From Treponema sp. (GTDB lineage: Bacteria > Spirochaetota > Spirochaetia > Treponematales > Breznakiellaceae), in assembly GCA_031266255.1 (NCBI GenBank), contig JAISBK010000107.1, positions 1 through 12,480 on the forward strand: DNA of 12,480 nt. Direction: 5' to 3'. The notes under the pieces are model-generated. The model had not been told where the DNA came from and ran no database searches. It worked only from the letters and a program-made list of their open reading frames with translations. The first letter of the stretch is position 1, and every line of letters begins with the position of its first letter. A program made the position numbers and the translations under genes. This document shows, piece after piece, positions 1 through 6,184 of this stretch.

Positions 1-1269
1 CTTTCTTGGAAAAGCACAAGCCCCATAAAAGTTTCTCCCCAGGAAACAGGAGTTTCGGTACAGTCTGCGGATGGAACCGAGTACCCCTTGCAGTATTACA
101 CCGATTTAGACGGAAACGTGCAGGCGGTTTTTGCTCCGGCAGTGCCGCCCTTGGGCTGGGAACGGTTCGGGGTGATCCCCGCTTCCGCCGCGGGGGGACC
201 AAGAGCTTTCAGTTATCAGGACAACCAGCTCAAGACGCCGTTCTATCATATCACCTTCGATGAAGCAGGACGGATTACCAGTCTGATTGATCTACGGCAG
301 GAAAAAGAAATGGTTGCCCAAGGGGGCGCGTTTAATGCCCTGATTAGCGCTGAAGATGTACCGGTTTTCTGGGACGCATGGGATATTGACGCGGACTGGA
401 CCCGGCATATCTGCCAAGAAACCCGCCTTGAGTCCACCGAGCTTGTAACGGACGGCCCGGTCTCCATAAGAATACGCCGGGCTTACCGCATCGGAACCGC
501 GTCCCGCCTGGTACAGGACATGGTATGTTATGCCGGGGATCCCCGCATTGACTTTGAAACCAAGGTTGACTGGAAAGAGCGGCGGCGGCTTCTGAAAGTG
601 GAATTTGCCACCGCGATTGACGCGACCCAAGTTCGCTGCGAAGTGCAGTACGGCCACCTTTTCCGTAACACCCACAAGAACCTGCCCCAGGACAGGGCAA
701 AGTTTGAAATGTGCGCGCATAAGTGGATTTCCCTGGAAGAAGCCGGGGGAGGCATCGCGCTCCTCAACGACTGCAAATACGGCCACGATGTTTCAGGCGG
801 TCTTATGCGCCTTTCGCTCTTGCGTTCACCTATGGCCCCGGATCCCGAGGCGGATCAGGGGGAACACCGGTTTACCTACGCGATCCTCCCTTTCAACGGT
901 TCTTTTGAACATGCTGGGGTCGTGCGTTCCGCCTACGAACTGAATACATGCCCTGAAGTTGAGTGGAGCCATTCCCAAAACCCGTGCAAGAGCCTGCAAC
1001 AGTCCCTTTGTTCGCTTGAAGGCGAGTCGGTGATCATTGAAAGCGTGAAAGTCCCTGAAGCGGACCAAGAGGGCAAAACCCTGGTACTCAGGCTGTACGA
1101 AAGTTTGGGGGGCCGGACCCGGACCACCCTGCGGTTTAACCGGGATCTCAACCAGGCTTATGAAACGAATATGCTGGAAGAGAACGCCCAGCCGATTCCC
1201 TTTACCGGCAATGCAGTATCCCTTACATTCAAACCCTTTGAGATCAAAACCCTTTTGGTACATTTGTAG
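1..1269 (+). CDS. Alpha-mannosidase, GH38 family, C-terminal part (5'-truncated by window edge)
   Basis: The reading frame is open from base 1 to a TAG stop at 1267-1269, so about 422 C-terminal residues are visible and the gene begins left of the window. The in-frame TTG at 88 is internal: residues before it (ending YPLQ) continue the same domain. The segment PVFWDAWDIDADW (near visible residues 120-132) is a hallmark of the middle/C-terminal beta-sandwich of GH38 alpha-mannosidases. The later stretches VRCEVQYGHLFR, KFEMCAHKWISL, GGGIALLNDCKYGHD and SLLRSP also follow the family order. GH38 enzymes remove alpha-linked mannose from glycans. The catalytic N-terminal domain, with its nucleophile Asp and zinc ligands, lies outside the window, so activity cannot be judged. 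It converges on the minus-strand binding-protein gene, with only 31 bp between the two stops. The family call is firm; substrate and cellular location are unknown. Confidence 0.9.
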   Translation, partial: LSWKSTSPIKVSPQETGVSVQSADGTEYPLQYYTDLDGNVQAVFAPAVPPLGWERFGVIPASAAGGPRAFSYQDNQLKTPFYHITFDEAGRITSLIDLRQEKEMVAQGGAFNALISAEDVPVFWDAWDIDADWTRHICQETRLESTELVTDGPVSIRIRRAYRIGTASRLVQDMVCYAGDPRIDFETKVDWKERRRLLKVEFATAIDATQVRCEVQYGHLFRNTHKNLPQDRAKFEMCAHKWISLEEAGGGIALLNDCKYGHDVSGGLMRLSLLRSPMAPDPEADQGEHRFTYAILPFNGSFEHAGVVRSAYELNTCPEVEWSHSQNPCKSLQQSLCSLEGESVIIESVKVPEADQEGKTLVLRLYESLGGRTRTTLRFNRDLNQAYETNMLEENAQPIPFTGNAVSLTFKPFEIKTLLVHL

Positions 1270-1275
1270 TACTAT

Positions 1276-1302
1276 GGGGGCGTAAGCCCCTGGAAGGGGG
1301 CT
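1276..1302. terminator. GC-rich hairpin between convergent stops (possible bidirectional terminator)
   Basis: The short gap between two converging genes holds two alternative stems. GGGGC (1277-1281) can pair with GCCCC (1286-1290) around a GTAA loop. AGCCCC (1285-1290) can instead pair with GGGGCT (1297-1302) around a 6-nt loop; that arm overlaps the stop codon of the minus-strand gene. No T-run follows on either strand, so this is not a textbook intrinsic terminator. The call rests on position and GC-rich symmetry only. Confidence 0.35.
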
Positions 1303-2236
1303 ACGGGGTGAAGATATCCGGGTAAAGAAAGCGGGCGAGCGCATTGACCCCTTCAACATAACGGAAGGTGGGAGAAGAAATGATCTTTTCATCAATAAAA
1401 AGTACCCTGTTTTCCCGGATGGCTTTTATGGCGCTGAATCCAGGCCGTTTAAGCATATCTTCCCAGGTTTTTGCGTTATTCATGGCACCTTGCTGTACAA
1501 TGTAGGCGTCTATGGTACTGGCGTGTTGTAGGATCTTCTCCGCCCCATAAGGAGCTATAGAACTTCCTGGGTTTACCGGTTTTGCGTGGTCGGCTATATT
1601 GATACCATTGACCAGTTCAATGGCATAGGCAGGCAATGAAAAGGGGGATACGGTGCGGGTTTCAGCCGCGGTTGACTCAAAAAACACGGTTTGCTTGGGT
1701 CCTATGGTGAAGGTATCCCTCTTTACCGCATCTAATGCGGTATGAAACCGTGAGAGTTGTTCTTCCGCCTCCTTTTCTTTACCGGTAAGGAGGGCAAGTT
1801 TGAGAATATACGCATCGAATTCCCCGATCCCTTCAGGGTATAAAGAAATAACGGTGATACCGGCTTTTTCAAGCTCCACAATATAATCCGGATGTGAACG
1901 CCGGATAAATGGACGGATCAGTACCAGGTCTGGAGCTTCGGCAATGATATACTCAGGGTCTCCTGTGTAATCAAATTTTGGCAGCAGATCTGCCTGGGCT
2001 GGGTAAGTGCAGGTTTTATGTCCGCCTATGACGAAAGGCCCCGCGCCAATGGAAAAAAGATTTTCCGTATGGGCAGAATACAAGGGAATAATCCGGTGAA
2101 ACGGCTGCACTACGGTAATGGCAGTACCATCATCATCAATAAAGGAACGTCCCGGCATGGTTGGTTCCTGTTTTTCGGTTTGTTTTGAACAGGAAAACAG
2201 CAACACACAACCGATAACAACGGCGATTTTTTGCAT
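1301..2236 (-). CDS. Periplasmic substrate-binding lipoprotein, BtuF/FepB type (cobalamin/metal-chelate ABC uptake)
   Basis: A 311-residue protein with a short lipoprotein signal: hydrophobic residues 4-14, then lipobox LFSC with the lipidated Cys at 16. The mature part has the two-lobed layout of class III binding proteins (Peripla_BP_2) that deliver vitamin B12, haem or ferric chelates to BtuCD/FepDG-type ABC transporters. Visible landmarks are RIIPLYSAHTENLFSIG (residues 48-64), EAPDLVLI (100-107), a long central helix around 136-172, IAPYGAEKIL (227-236) and the RPGFSAIKAIRENRV segment (264-278). E58 and E233 sit where BtuF-type proteins carry the Glu pair that docks on the permease; this mapping is by eye. 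It lies 81 bp downstream of the CbiK-like gene on the same strand and behind a B12 riboswitch, which favours a corrinoid, cobalt or tetrapyrrole ligand. No permease or ATPase gene lies beside it in the window. The start ATG has only a weak AAAGAG upstream. Confidence 0.85.
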   Translation of the reverse strand: MQKIAVVIGCVLLFSCSKQTEKQEPTMPGRSFIDDDGTAITVVQPFHRIIPLYSAHTENLFSIGAGPFVIGGHKTCTYPAQADLLPKFDYTGDPEYIIAEAPDLVLIRPFIRRSHPDYIVELEKAGITVISLYPEGIGEFDAYILKLALLTGKEKEAEEQLSRFHTALDAVKRDTFTIGPKQTVFFESTAAETRTVSPFSLPAYAIELVNGINIADHAKPVNPGSSIAPYGAEKILQHASTIDAYIVQQGAMNNAKTWEDMLKRPGFSAIKAIRENRVLFIDEKIISSPTFRYVEGVNALARFLYPDIFTP

Positions 2237-2266
2237 GTATGGCTCTTTAAGGTATTGTATTGATGT

Positions 2267-2309
2267 TACCGTAAACCCGGGGTATGTATCCTTTACGGTA
2301 TATACCCCG
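2267..2309 (-). repeat. Two interleaved inverted repeats in the cbiK-binding protein intergenic gap
   Basis: Within the 81-bp gap there are two perfect inverted repeats whose arms alternate. TACCGTAAA (2267-2275) pairs with TTTACGGTA (2292-2300), 9 bp. CGGGGTAT (2278-2285) pairs with ATACCCCG (2302-2309), 8 bp. In the minus-strand transcript the arm order is a-b-a'-b', so the stems are either mutually exclusive hairpins or an H-type pseudoknot. The connecting loops (1, 6 and 2 nt) look short for a full pseudoknot, so alternative hairpins are more likely. Possible roles are mRNA processing or stability, or control of the downstream gene. There is no T-run, so a simple terminator is not supported. 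Confidence 0.6.
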
Positions 2310-2317
2310 AGCTAGGG

Positions 2318-3196
2318 TTATTTCAGCGCATCAGCTACGTGTTGCACGATATGGGCTTGTAAACCAGGATATTCACCCAGTCCTCGAATGACGGCTTCAA
2401 CTGAAAAGCCTTCAGCGGTGAGTATAGATTTCCATGAATCATCTTCGTCCCCGGCCATATCGTTATTTGCGTGATCCCCTGCCACAATCATCAGCGGAAA
2501 CAGGACGACCTTTTCAAGAGCAGCCTCCCGAACCTGAACAATCACGTCGTCCAATGAAGGAGTCGCCTCAACCGTACCTATGAAATAATTGGAGAACCCT
2601 TGTTCCTTAAAGAGTGCTGCCAGTCTGGCATAATCAGCATTAGCCGCATCTTCAGTGCCGTGTCCCATAAATACCAGGGCAGTATCTGGATTATCGTACG
2701 CTTTGGTACCTTCCCGTACTATGGTCACGAGGGCGGTATAATCAGCATCAGAAGAAAGTACTGGTTTGCCGTAGGTAATGCTCCTGAATTTGCCTTCAAA
2801 GGGCTGTATCTGGGACAGCATTTCTTTTTCTTCTATGCCGTTCATAAGATGGGTTGGCTGTATAACGACATCTTTGACCTTGTCGTTTACCAGGCGATTC
2901 ATCGCTTCGGTAACATTGTCAATCTTTTCGCCGTCCCGCTGGAAGATGTGGTCGATGACGATTTGACTGGTAAAGGCCCGGCGTACTGCATAGTCCGGAT
3001 ACGCCCGGACAACCGCTTCTTCTATGGCGCCTATGGTTTTTTGCCGGGAATCATTGAAACTGGTACCAAAACTTACCACAAGAATGACCGGCTTCTCTTG
3101 GTCATCCGACTTTACCGTAGTGCTTTGACAGTTCAAAAGAGAAAGGGCTACTAGGAGCACGACTACTGCTCCTATTGTTTTTTGCAGAGTATCCAT
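2318..3196 (-). CDS. cbiK: CbiK-type sirohydrochlorin cobaltochelatase, exported lipoprotein form
   Basis: A 292-residue protein. Residues 36-292 match the anaerobic cobaltochelatase CbiK, a class II chelatase fold that inserts Co2+ (or Fe2+) into sirohydrochlorin in early-cobalt cobalamin synthesis. Landmarks are VILVVSFGTSFNDSR (37-51), VVIQPTHLMNGIE (110-122), VFMGHGTED (175-183, putative metal-binding His179) and MIVAGDHANNDMAGDE (236-251, putative His242). These two His correspond to the paired catalytic histidines of the family. Unlike the cytoplasmic enzyme, it starts with a signal segment (residues 8-20) and a lipobox LLNC with Cys23, so it should be anchored on the periplasmic side of a membrane. 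Exported CbiK is known in Desulfovibrio, where a role in haem or tetrapyrrole handling was proposed. The start ATG follows GAGGAGG at 7-nt spacing (minus-strand SD at 3204-3210). It is the first gene behind a B12 riboswitch. Biosynthetic function outside the cytoplasm is doubtful; metal or tetrapyrrole capture is an inference. Confidence 0.9.
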   Translation of the reverse strand: MDTLQKTIGAVVVLLVALSLLNCQSTTVKSDDQEKPVILVVSFGTSFNDSRQKTIGAIEEAVVRAYPDYAVRRAFTSQIVIDHIFQRDGEKIDNVTEAMNRLVNDKVKDVVIQPTHLMNGIEEKEMLSQIQPFEGKFRSITYGKPVLSSDADYTALVTIVREGTKAYDNPDTALVFMGHGTEDAANADYARLAALFKEQGFSNYFIGTVEATPSLDDVIVQVREAALEKVVLFPLMIVAGDHANNDMAGDEDDSWKSILTAEGFSVEAVIRGLGEYPGLQAHIVQHVADALK

Positions 3197-3198
3197 TA

Positions 3199-3240
3199 TT
3201 CTGCCTCCTCAACTATATTCAGTAATGATAGGGGGCAGAA
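3199..3240 (-). promoter_or_regulatory. Shine-Dalgarno-sequestering hairpin of the cbiK leader
   Basis: In the minus-strand transcript the segment TTCTGCCCCCT (plus 3230-3240) can pair with AGGAGGCAGAA (plus 3199-3209). This makes an 11-bp stem with one mismatch and a 20-nt loop. The second arm contains the AGGAGG ribosome-binding site of cbiK, which would be masked. This is the expected output element of a riboswitch acting on translation. The stem is seen directly in the sequence; the regulatory role is inferred. Confidence 0.7.
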
Positions 3241-3387
3241 CGTGCCGTATAACGCTGAAACATACATTCATATCCTCCGGTGTGCGCAGATATATGATCT
3301 TGGTATCCCGGCTATACGGTAACGCACTTGCGAGGGAATTACACCCTACTTCCCCAAATCCAAAACTGTTAGCTATACCCTATCATT
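3224..3387 (-). repeat. Competing 10-bp pairing between riboswitch 5' end and anti-SD strand
   Basis: AATGATAGGG at the 5' edge of the aptamer on the transcript (plus 3378-3387) is perfectly complementary to CCCTATCATT (plus 3224-3233). The latter partly overlaps the strand that masks the cbiK ribosome-binding site. Forming this long-range helix would disrupt the SD-masking hairpin at 3199-3240, so it could act as the anti-sequester state. It also overlaps two bases of the GGTAT aptamer arm. Complementarity is observed; the switching model is inferred. Confidence 0.55.
3296..3387 (-). promoter_or_regulatory. Cobalamin (B12) riboswitch aptamer upstream of cbiK
   Basis: On the minus strand the order of conserved blocks matches the B12 element. 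It reads GGGGAA-gta-GGGTG-tAA-ttCCC (plus 3334-3355), then GCGTTACCGTAT, which resembles the CGCyACTGT block, then AGCCGGGATACC (plus 3302-3313), which resembles the AGyCmGGAgACC block. GGTAT (plus 3375-3379) upstream can pair with ATACC (plus 3302-3306) to close the core. It lies about 100 nt before a corrinoid-related gene, as expected. The 5' boundary is uncertain. A perfect TTGACA (minus, plus 3400-3405) followed after 17 nt by TAGGGT could be a promoter, but its transcript would then lack the 5' closing arm. A promoter further upstream (TAGAAT or TATAAA-like hexamers around 3444-3465) would include it. The interval 3197-3498 is otherwise gene-free. Confidence 0.85.
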
Positions 3388-3498
3388 CCTAAGAAACCTT
3401 GTCAATGGTGCGCGGTGTTTATCCGGTAATCTAGACGTTTCTCGGTTTATACCGTATTCTATTTTAGTAAAAATTTTTAATATGCCCGAGAGTAATCC

Positions 3499-6015
3499 AT
3501 GCAGGCTATAAAACGGTTCTCAAAACCATGCATCGCGCAACTTCAAGCGGAAATCCAGGATGCCGGAGGGAATGAGGTCTTTGCCCTGGGCTTTCTGGAT
3601 AAGCAGGGTCTGGTCAGCACCCTGGAGGTAAGCGCCAGAGGTAAGGAAGATAGGGTCCTTGCGGTGGATAAACGGCTCGAAGCCGCGGATGTTTTCATCC
3701 ATAACCACCCCTCGGGATTGCTTACCCCAAGTGATGCAGATCTGGGCATCGCGGCTCAAGTTGCCCAAGTAGGGGTGGGTTGCTTTATCGTGGATAACCA
3801 GGTAAAGCAGGTCTATGTGGTGGTGGAACCCACCAAAAAACGGCCCCATAAGAAGCTCCATGCCGCAACCATCATCGCTGCCCTGGAAGCAAGAGGGGCA
3901 ATCGCCAAACGGCTTCCGGTTTACGAGAACCGCCACTCTCAACTTGATCTTATGCGACTCATTATCCAAGGGTTCAACGAAGATGCCTTGGTGGCAGCAG
4001 AAGCAGGAACCGGGGTAGGAAAGTCCTTTGCCTACCTCCTTCCGGCCCTGAATTACGCCCTAGCCAATGATGAGCGGATTGTGATTTCCACGGCTACCAT
4101 TACATTGCAGCAGCAGCTTTATGAAAAGGATATACCCCTGGTGGCTTCGGTTATAGAAGAACTAGAGAAAATAGAGAAAATAGAGAAATCAGAGAAAGTA
4201 GAGCAATCAGAAAAAAAGGAAAAGAAACTTAAAGTCGTGCTCATTAAGGGACGGGGGCATTATCTGTGCCGCCGCCGGTTTGAGGCTGCGCTCCAAGAAC
4301 AGAGGTTCTTAGCTGATGGGGACTCCGAAGACCTGTTAGCCATCAAGGCCTGGATAGAGACCACCAAGACCGGAAGCCGTTCAGACCTTTCCTTCATGCC
4401 CGCCGAGGGGCTTTGGTCTCGGATCTGTGCTGAAGTGGATTGCTGTATGGGTATGCACTGTCCTGAACGGGAGGGCTGTTTTGTCCTGGCTCTTCGTAAA
4501 GAATCTGCGGATGCCCGGATCTTGGTGGTGAACCACCATCTTCTCTTTGCAGACCTGGCCGCACGGTATGAAGGCGCGGGGTACAACCATACGGTGGTGC
4601 TTCCCCCTTACACCAGGGTCATCATCGACGAGGCCCATACGGTAGAAGAAGCGGCTACCTCGTTTTTTTCCCAGGAGTTTAGCCGTCTTGGGATCAACCG
4701 CCATTTGGGACGGCTGTACCGCCGTACTCGAGGAGGAAGCCCCCTGGGTCTTTTGGTTACCTTGACCGCAACGGTATCCGCAGAACCTCAGCTTGAGGCA
4801 CTTGAAGCTGCCATACTGGTAATCCGGGATACGGCGGATACTCTGGACTATGCCGCGCTGGAACTCTGTCATGCCGAGGGTGTCTTCCGGTTGACCCCTG
4901 CCCGGGACCAGATCATCCAGGGGACCCTGATTCCCCGGTTTACCGCGCTCCGTAAACTCATCACCCCCTTTACCGGCCGTATCCGGGACCTCCTGGATCA
5001 GGTGGCTCCTCAAGATGAAGATAACCCTACGGTCTGGGAAGTCAAATCCATCCTCAGACGGCTTGATGCTATTGGGACCATTTGTACGGCTTTTATTGAA
5101 TTCAAAGAACGGACCGCAGAGGTACTGTGGATAGAACGGCATTTCAGCAGCAGTACCGGCCCCTCAAAAGGACCCTGGGTGGTATTTACCGTAAGCCCCA
5201 TTGCCGTGGCTCCCTCCCTGAAGGATGCCCTTTTTCAGCCTAATAAGACGGTGGTTTGTGTATCCGCTACGCTGACCGTAGCCGATTCTTTTGCCTATTG
5301 GAATGTTCGGTGCGGTCTGAACCTGGTCCGTGAACGGCAGGTACTCACCGGGCAGTTTCCCTCTCCGTTCCCCTATTCCTCCTCAGTGCTCTTAAGTATA
5401 CCCAAAGACGCCCCTTTGCCTAACCAGGACCCATATCAGGCCTTTGTGGATCGGGCGGTAGTGGCCCTGACCCAGTGTGCAGGGGGATCGGCCCTGGTAC
5501 TCTTTACCTCATACGAAGCGCTCCGAAGCGCCTATACTGCGGCGGTTCCGGTCCTGGAACCCGAGGGAATCCGTTGTCTTAAACAGGGGGATGATGACCG
5601 GAACCGACTTTTGCGGACGTTCCTGGCAGATGAGCAGAGCGTGCTTTTTGCCACCGATTCCTTTTGGGAAGGGGTGGATGCCCCAGGAGACACCCTGCGC
5701 TTGGTGATCCTCTGCCGCCTGCCGTTCAGGACTCCCCATGAACCGGTATTTGAAGCCCGTTGTGAAGCGCTGCAAAAACAGGGGGCTAATCCCTTCATGG
5801 AACTATCCCTTCCTGAGTCGGTCATGAAGTTCAAGCAAGGGTTCGGCAGGCTCATCCGCCGTTCCAGCGATCGCGGGGTGGTGGCGGTTCTGGACGGCCG
5901 GGTCTTGTGGAAACGGTACGGCGCTTTCTTTCTCCGTTCCCTGCCTGAAACTAAAACCAGTTTTGAGGACTTTGAAACCATCCTCAGGCAGACCGAACAA
6001 TTTTTGTATCCATAG
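3499..6015 (+). CDS. dinG: JAMM(RadC-like)-DinG fusion: XPD/Rad3-family iron-sulfur DNA helicase
   Basis: An 838-residue protein with two parts. Residues 1-115 resemble the RadC/JAB (MPN+) fold with an apparently complete metal site: E26, then H68-N-H70-P with S78 and D81. Residues 140-838 are a superfamily 2 helicase of the DinG/XPD class. Visible elements are a Q-motif-like RHSQ (145-148), Walker A GTGVGKS (170-176) and four cluster cysteines C257, C316, C321 and C327. The C-x4-C-x5-C spacing equals that of E. coli DinG. Also present are DEAH (377-380), VCVSATLT, FATDSFWEGVD and the C-terminal QGFGRLIRR motif with its arginine finger region. DinG-type enzymes are ATP-dependent 5'-3' helicases that unwind R-loops, D-loops and G-quadruplexes. 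A Lys/Glu-rich 9-bp repeat tract sits between Walker A and the first cluster Cys. The start ATG has a weak GAGAG upstream and shares a gap with the divergent B12 leader. It is followed by a poly(G) gap, not an operon partner. The helicase call is firm; the activity of the JAMM part is unknown. Confidence 0.92.
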   Translation: MQAIKRFSKPCIAQLQAEIQDAGGNEVFALGFLDKQGLVSTLEVSARGKEDRVLAVDKRLEAADVFIHNHPSGLLTPSDADLGIAAQVAQVGVGCFIVDNQVKQVYVVVEPTKKRPHKKLHAATIIAALEARGAIAKRLPVYENRHSQLDLMRLIIQGFNEDALVAAEAGTGVGKSFAYLLPALNYALANDERIVISTATITLQQQLYEKDIPLVASVIEELEKIEKIEKSEKVEQSEKKEKKLKVVLIKGRGHYLCRRRFEAALQEQRFLADGDSEDLLAIKAWIETTKTGSRSDLSFMPAEGLWSRICAEVDCCMGMHCPEREGCFVLALRKESADARILVVNHHLLFADLAARYEGAGYNHTVVLPPYTRVIIDEAHTVEEAATSFFSQEFSRLGINRHLGRLYRRTRGGSPLGLLVTLTATVSAEPQLEALEAAILVIRDTADTLDYAALELCHAEGVFRLTPARDQIIQGTLIPRFTALRKLITPFTGRIRDLLDQVAPQDEDNPTVWEVKSILRRLDAIGTICTAFIEFKERTAEVLWIERHFSSSTGPSKGPWVVFTVSPIAVAPSLKDALFQPNKTVVCVSATLTVADSFAYWNVRCGLNLVRERQVLTGQFPSPFPYSSSVLLSIPKDAPLPNQDPYQAFVDRAVVALTQCAGGSALVLFTSYEALRSAYTAAVPVLEPEGIRCLKQGDDDRNRLLRTFLADEQSVLFATDSFWEGVDAPGDTLRLVILCRLPFRTPHEPVFEARCEALQKQGANPFMELSLPESVMKFKQGFGRLIRRSSDRGVVAVLDGRVLWKRYGAFFLRSLPETKTSFEDFETILRQTEQFLYP
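4165..4209 (+). repeat. 9-bp in-frame tandem repeat (about 5 units) inside the helicase gene
   Basis: Five consecutive units of the pattern GAGAAANNA run in frame: GAGAAAATA twice, then GAGAAATCA, GAGAAAGTA and GAGCAATCA. They encode EKI-EKI-EKS-EKV-EQS (residues 223-237) and are followed by another Lys/Glu-rich run to residue 243. Every unit change adds or removes three residues without a frameshift, so copy number could vary between strains. It lies in a surface-exposed insertion of the helicase, between Walker A and the iron-sulfur region. Confidence 0.8.
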
Positions 6016-6019
6016 GTGC

Positions 6020-6066
6020 AGTTTTAGCTCCGGCAAAACTCCACGTCCCCGCAACAGAACCGGAGC
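6020..6066 (+). repeat. Inverted repeats after the helicase stop, next to the poly(G) tract
   Basis: GCTCCGG (6027-6033) is a perfect inverted match to CCGGAGC (6060-6066), with a 26-nt loop. Overlapping it, AGTTTT (6020-6025) pairs with AAAACT (6035-6040). The first could end the helicase transcript, but no T-run follows; two bases after the second arm the 16-G run starts. The function is not clear. Confidence 0.4.
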
Positions 6067-6068
6067 CA

Positions 6069-6084
6069 GGGGGGGGGGGGGGGG
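6069..6084. repeat. Poly(G) homopolymer of 16 residues, candidate phase-variation tract
   Basis: Sixteen consecutive G residues lie in the gap between the helicase stop and the hydrogenase/chemoreceptor start, 100 bp upstream of that start and upstream of its probable promoter. In Treponema pallidum, intergenic poly(G) runs of varying length upstream of tpr genes change promoter strength. The same mechanism would fit here but is inferred. The run could also form a G-quadruplex, and its exact length is prone to sequencing error. Confidence 0.85.
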
Positions 6085-6184
6085 TAATATAACAATTTTC
6101 CATAAACCCGGTGTTTTTTAAGGTAGTTGCGGACTTTTGGTTTGCTATATTGTATATTTATACACTTTTTGGTAGTATTTTTTT
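6085..6184 (+). promoter_or_regulatory. AT-rich putative promoter region of the H2-sensor gene
   Basis: The 100 bp after the G-run switch to strongly AT-rich sequence. TATATT at 6146-6151 and at 6153-6158 are candidate -10 elements. TTGCGG at 6127-6132 is a possible but badly spaced -35. No clear Shine-Dalgarno precedes the ATG at 6185; the preceding bases are GTATTTTTTT. The transcription start cannot be fixed from sequence alone. Confidence 0.35.

Noticed and set aside
88..90. TTG as the start of the mannosidase
   Set aside because: The frame is open to base 1 and upstream residues continue the conserved fold; the gene is cut by the window edge.
3377..3405. TTGACA-17-TAGGGT as the cbiK promoter
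   Set aside because: The -35 is perfect and an extended TGn precedes the -10, but the -10 matches only weakly and the predicted transcript would omit the 5' arm of the riboswitch; left undecided, not listed as a feature.
3449..3457. ATACCGTAT palindrome in the divergent promoter gap as an operator
   Set aside because: Similar TACCGTA/TACGGTA strings occur nearby but without constant spacing or full symmetry; not enough to claim a binding site.
4381..5142. 253-codon open frame antisense to the helicase gene
   Set aside because: The opposite strand encodes conserved helicase motifs over the same bases; no domain or ribosome-binding site supports the antisense frame.
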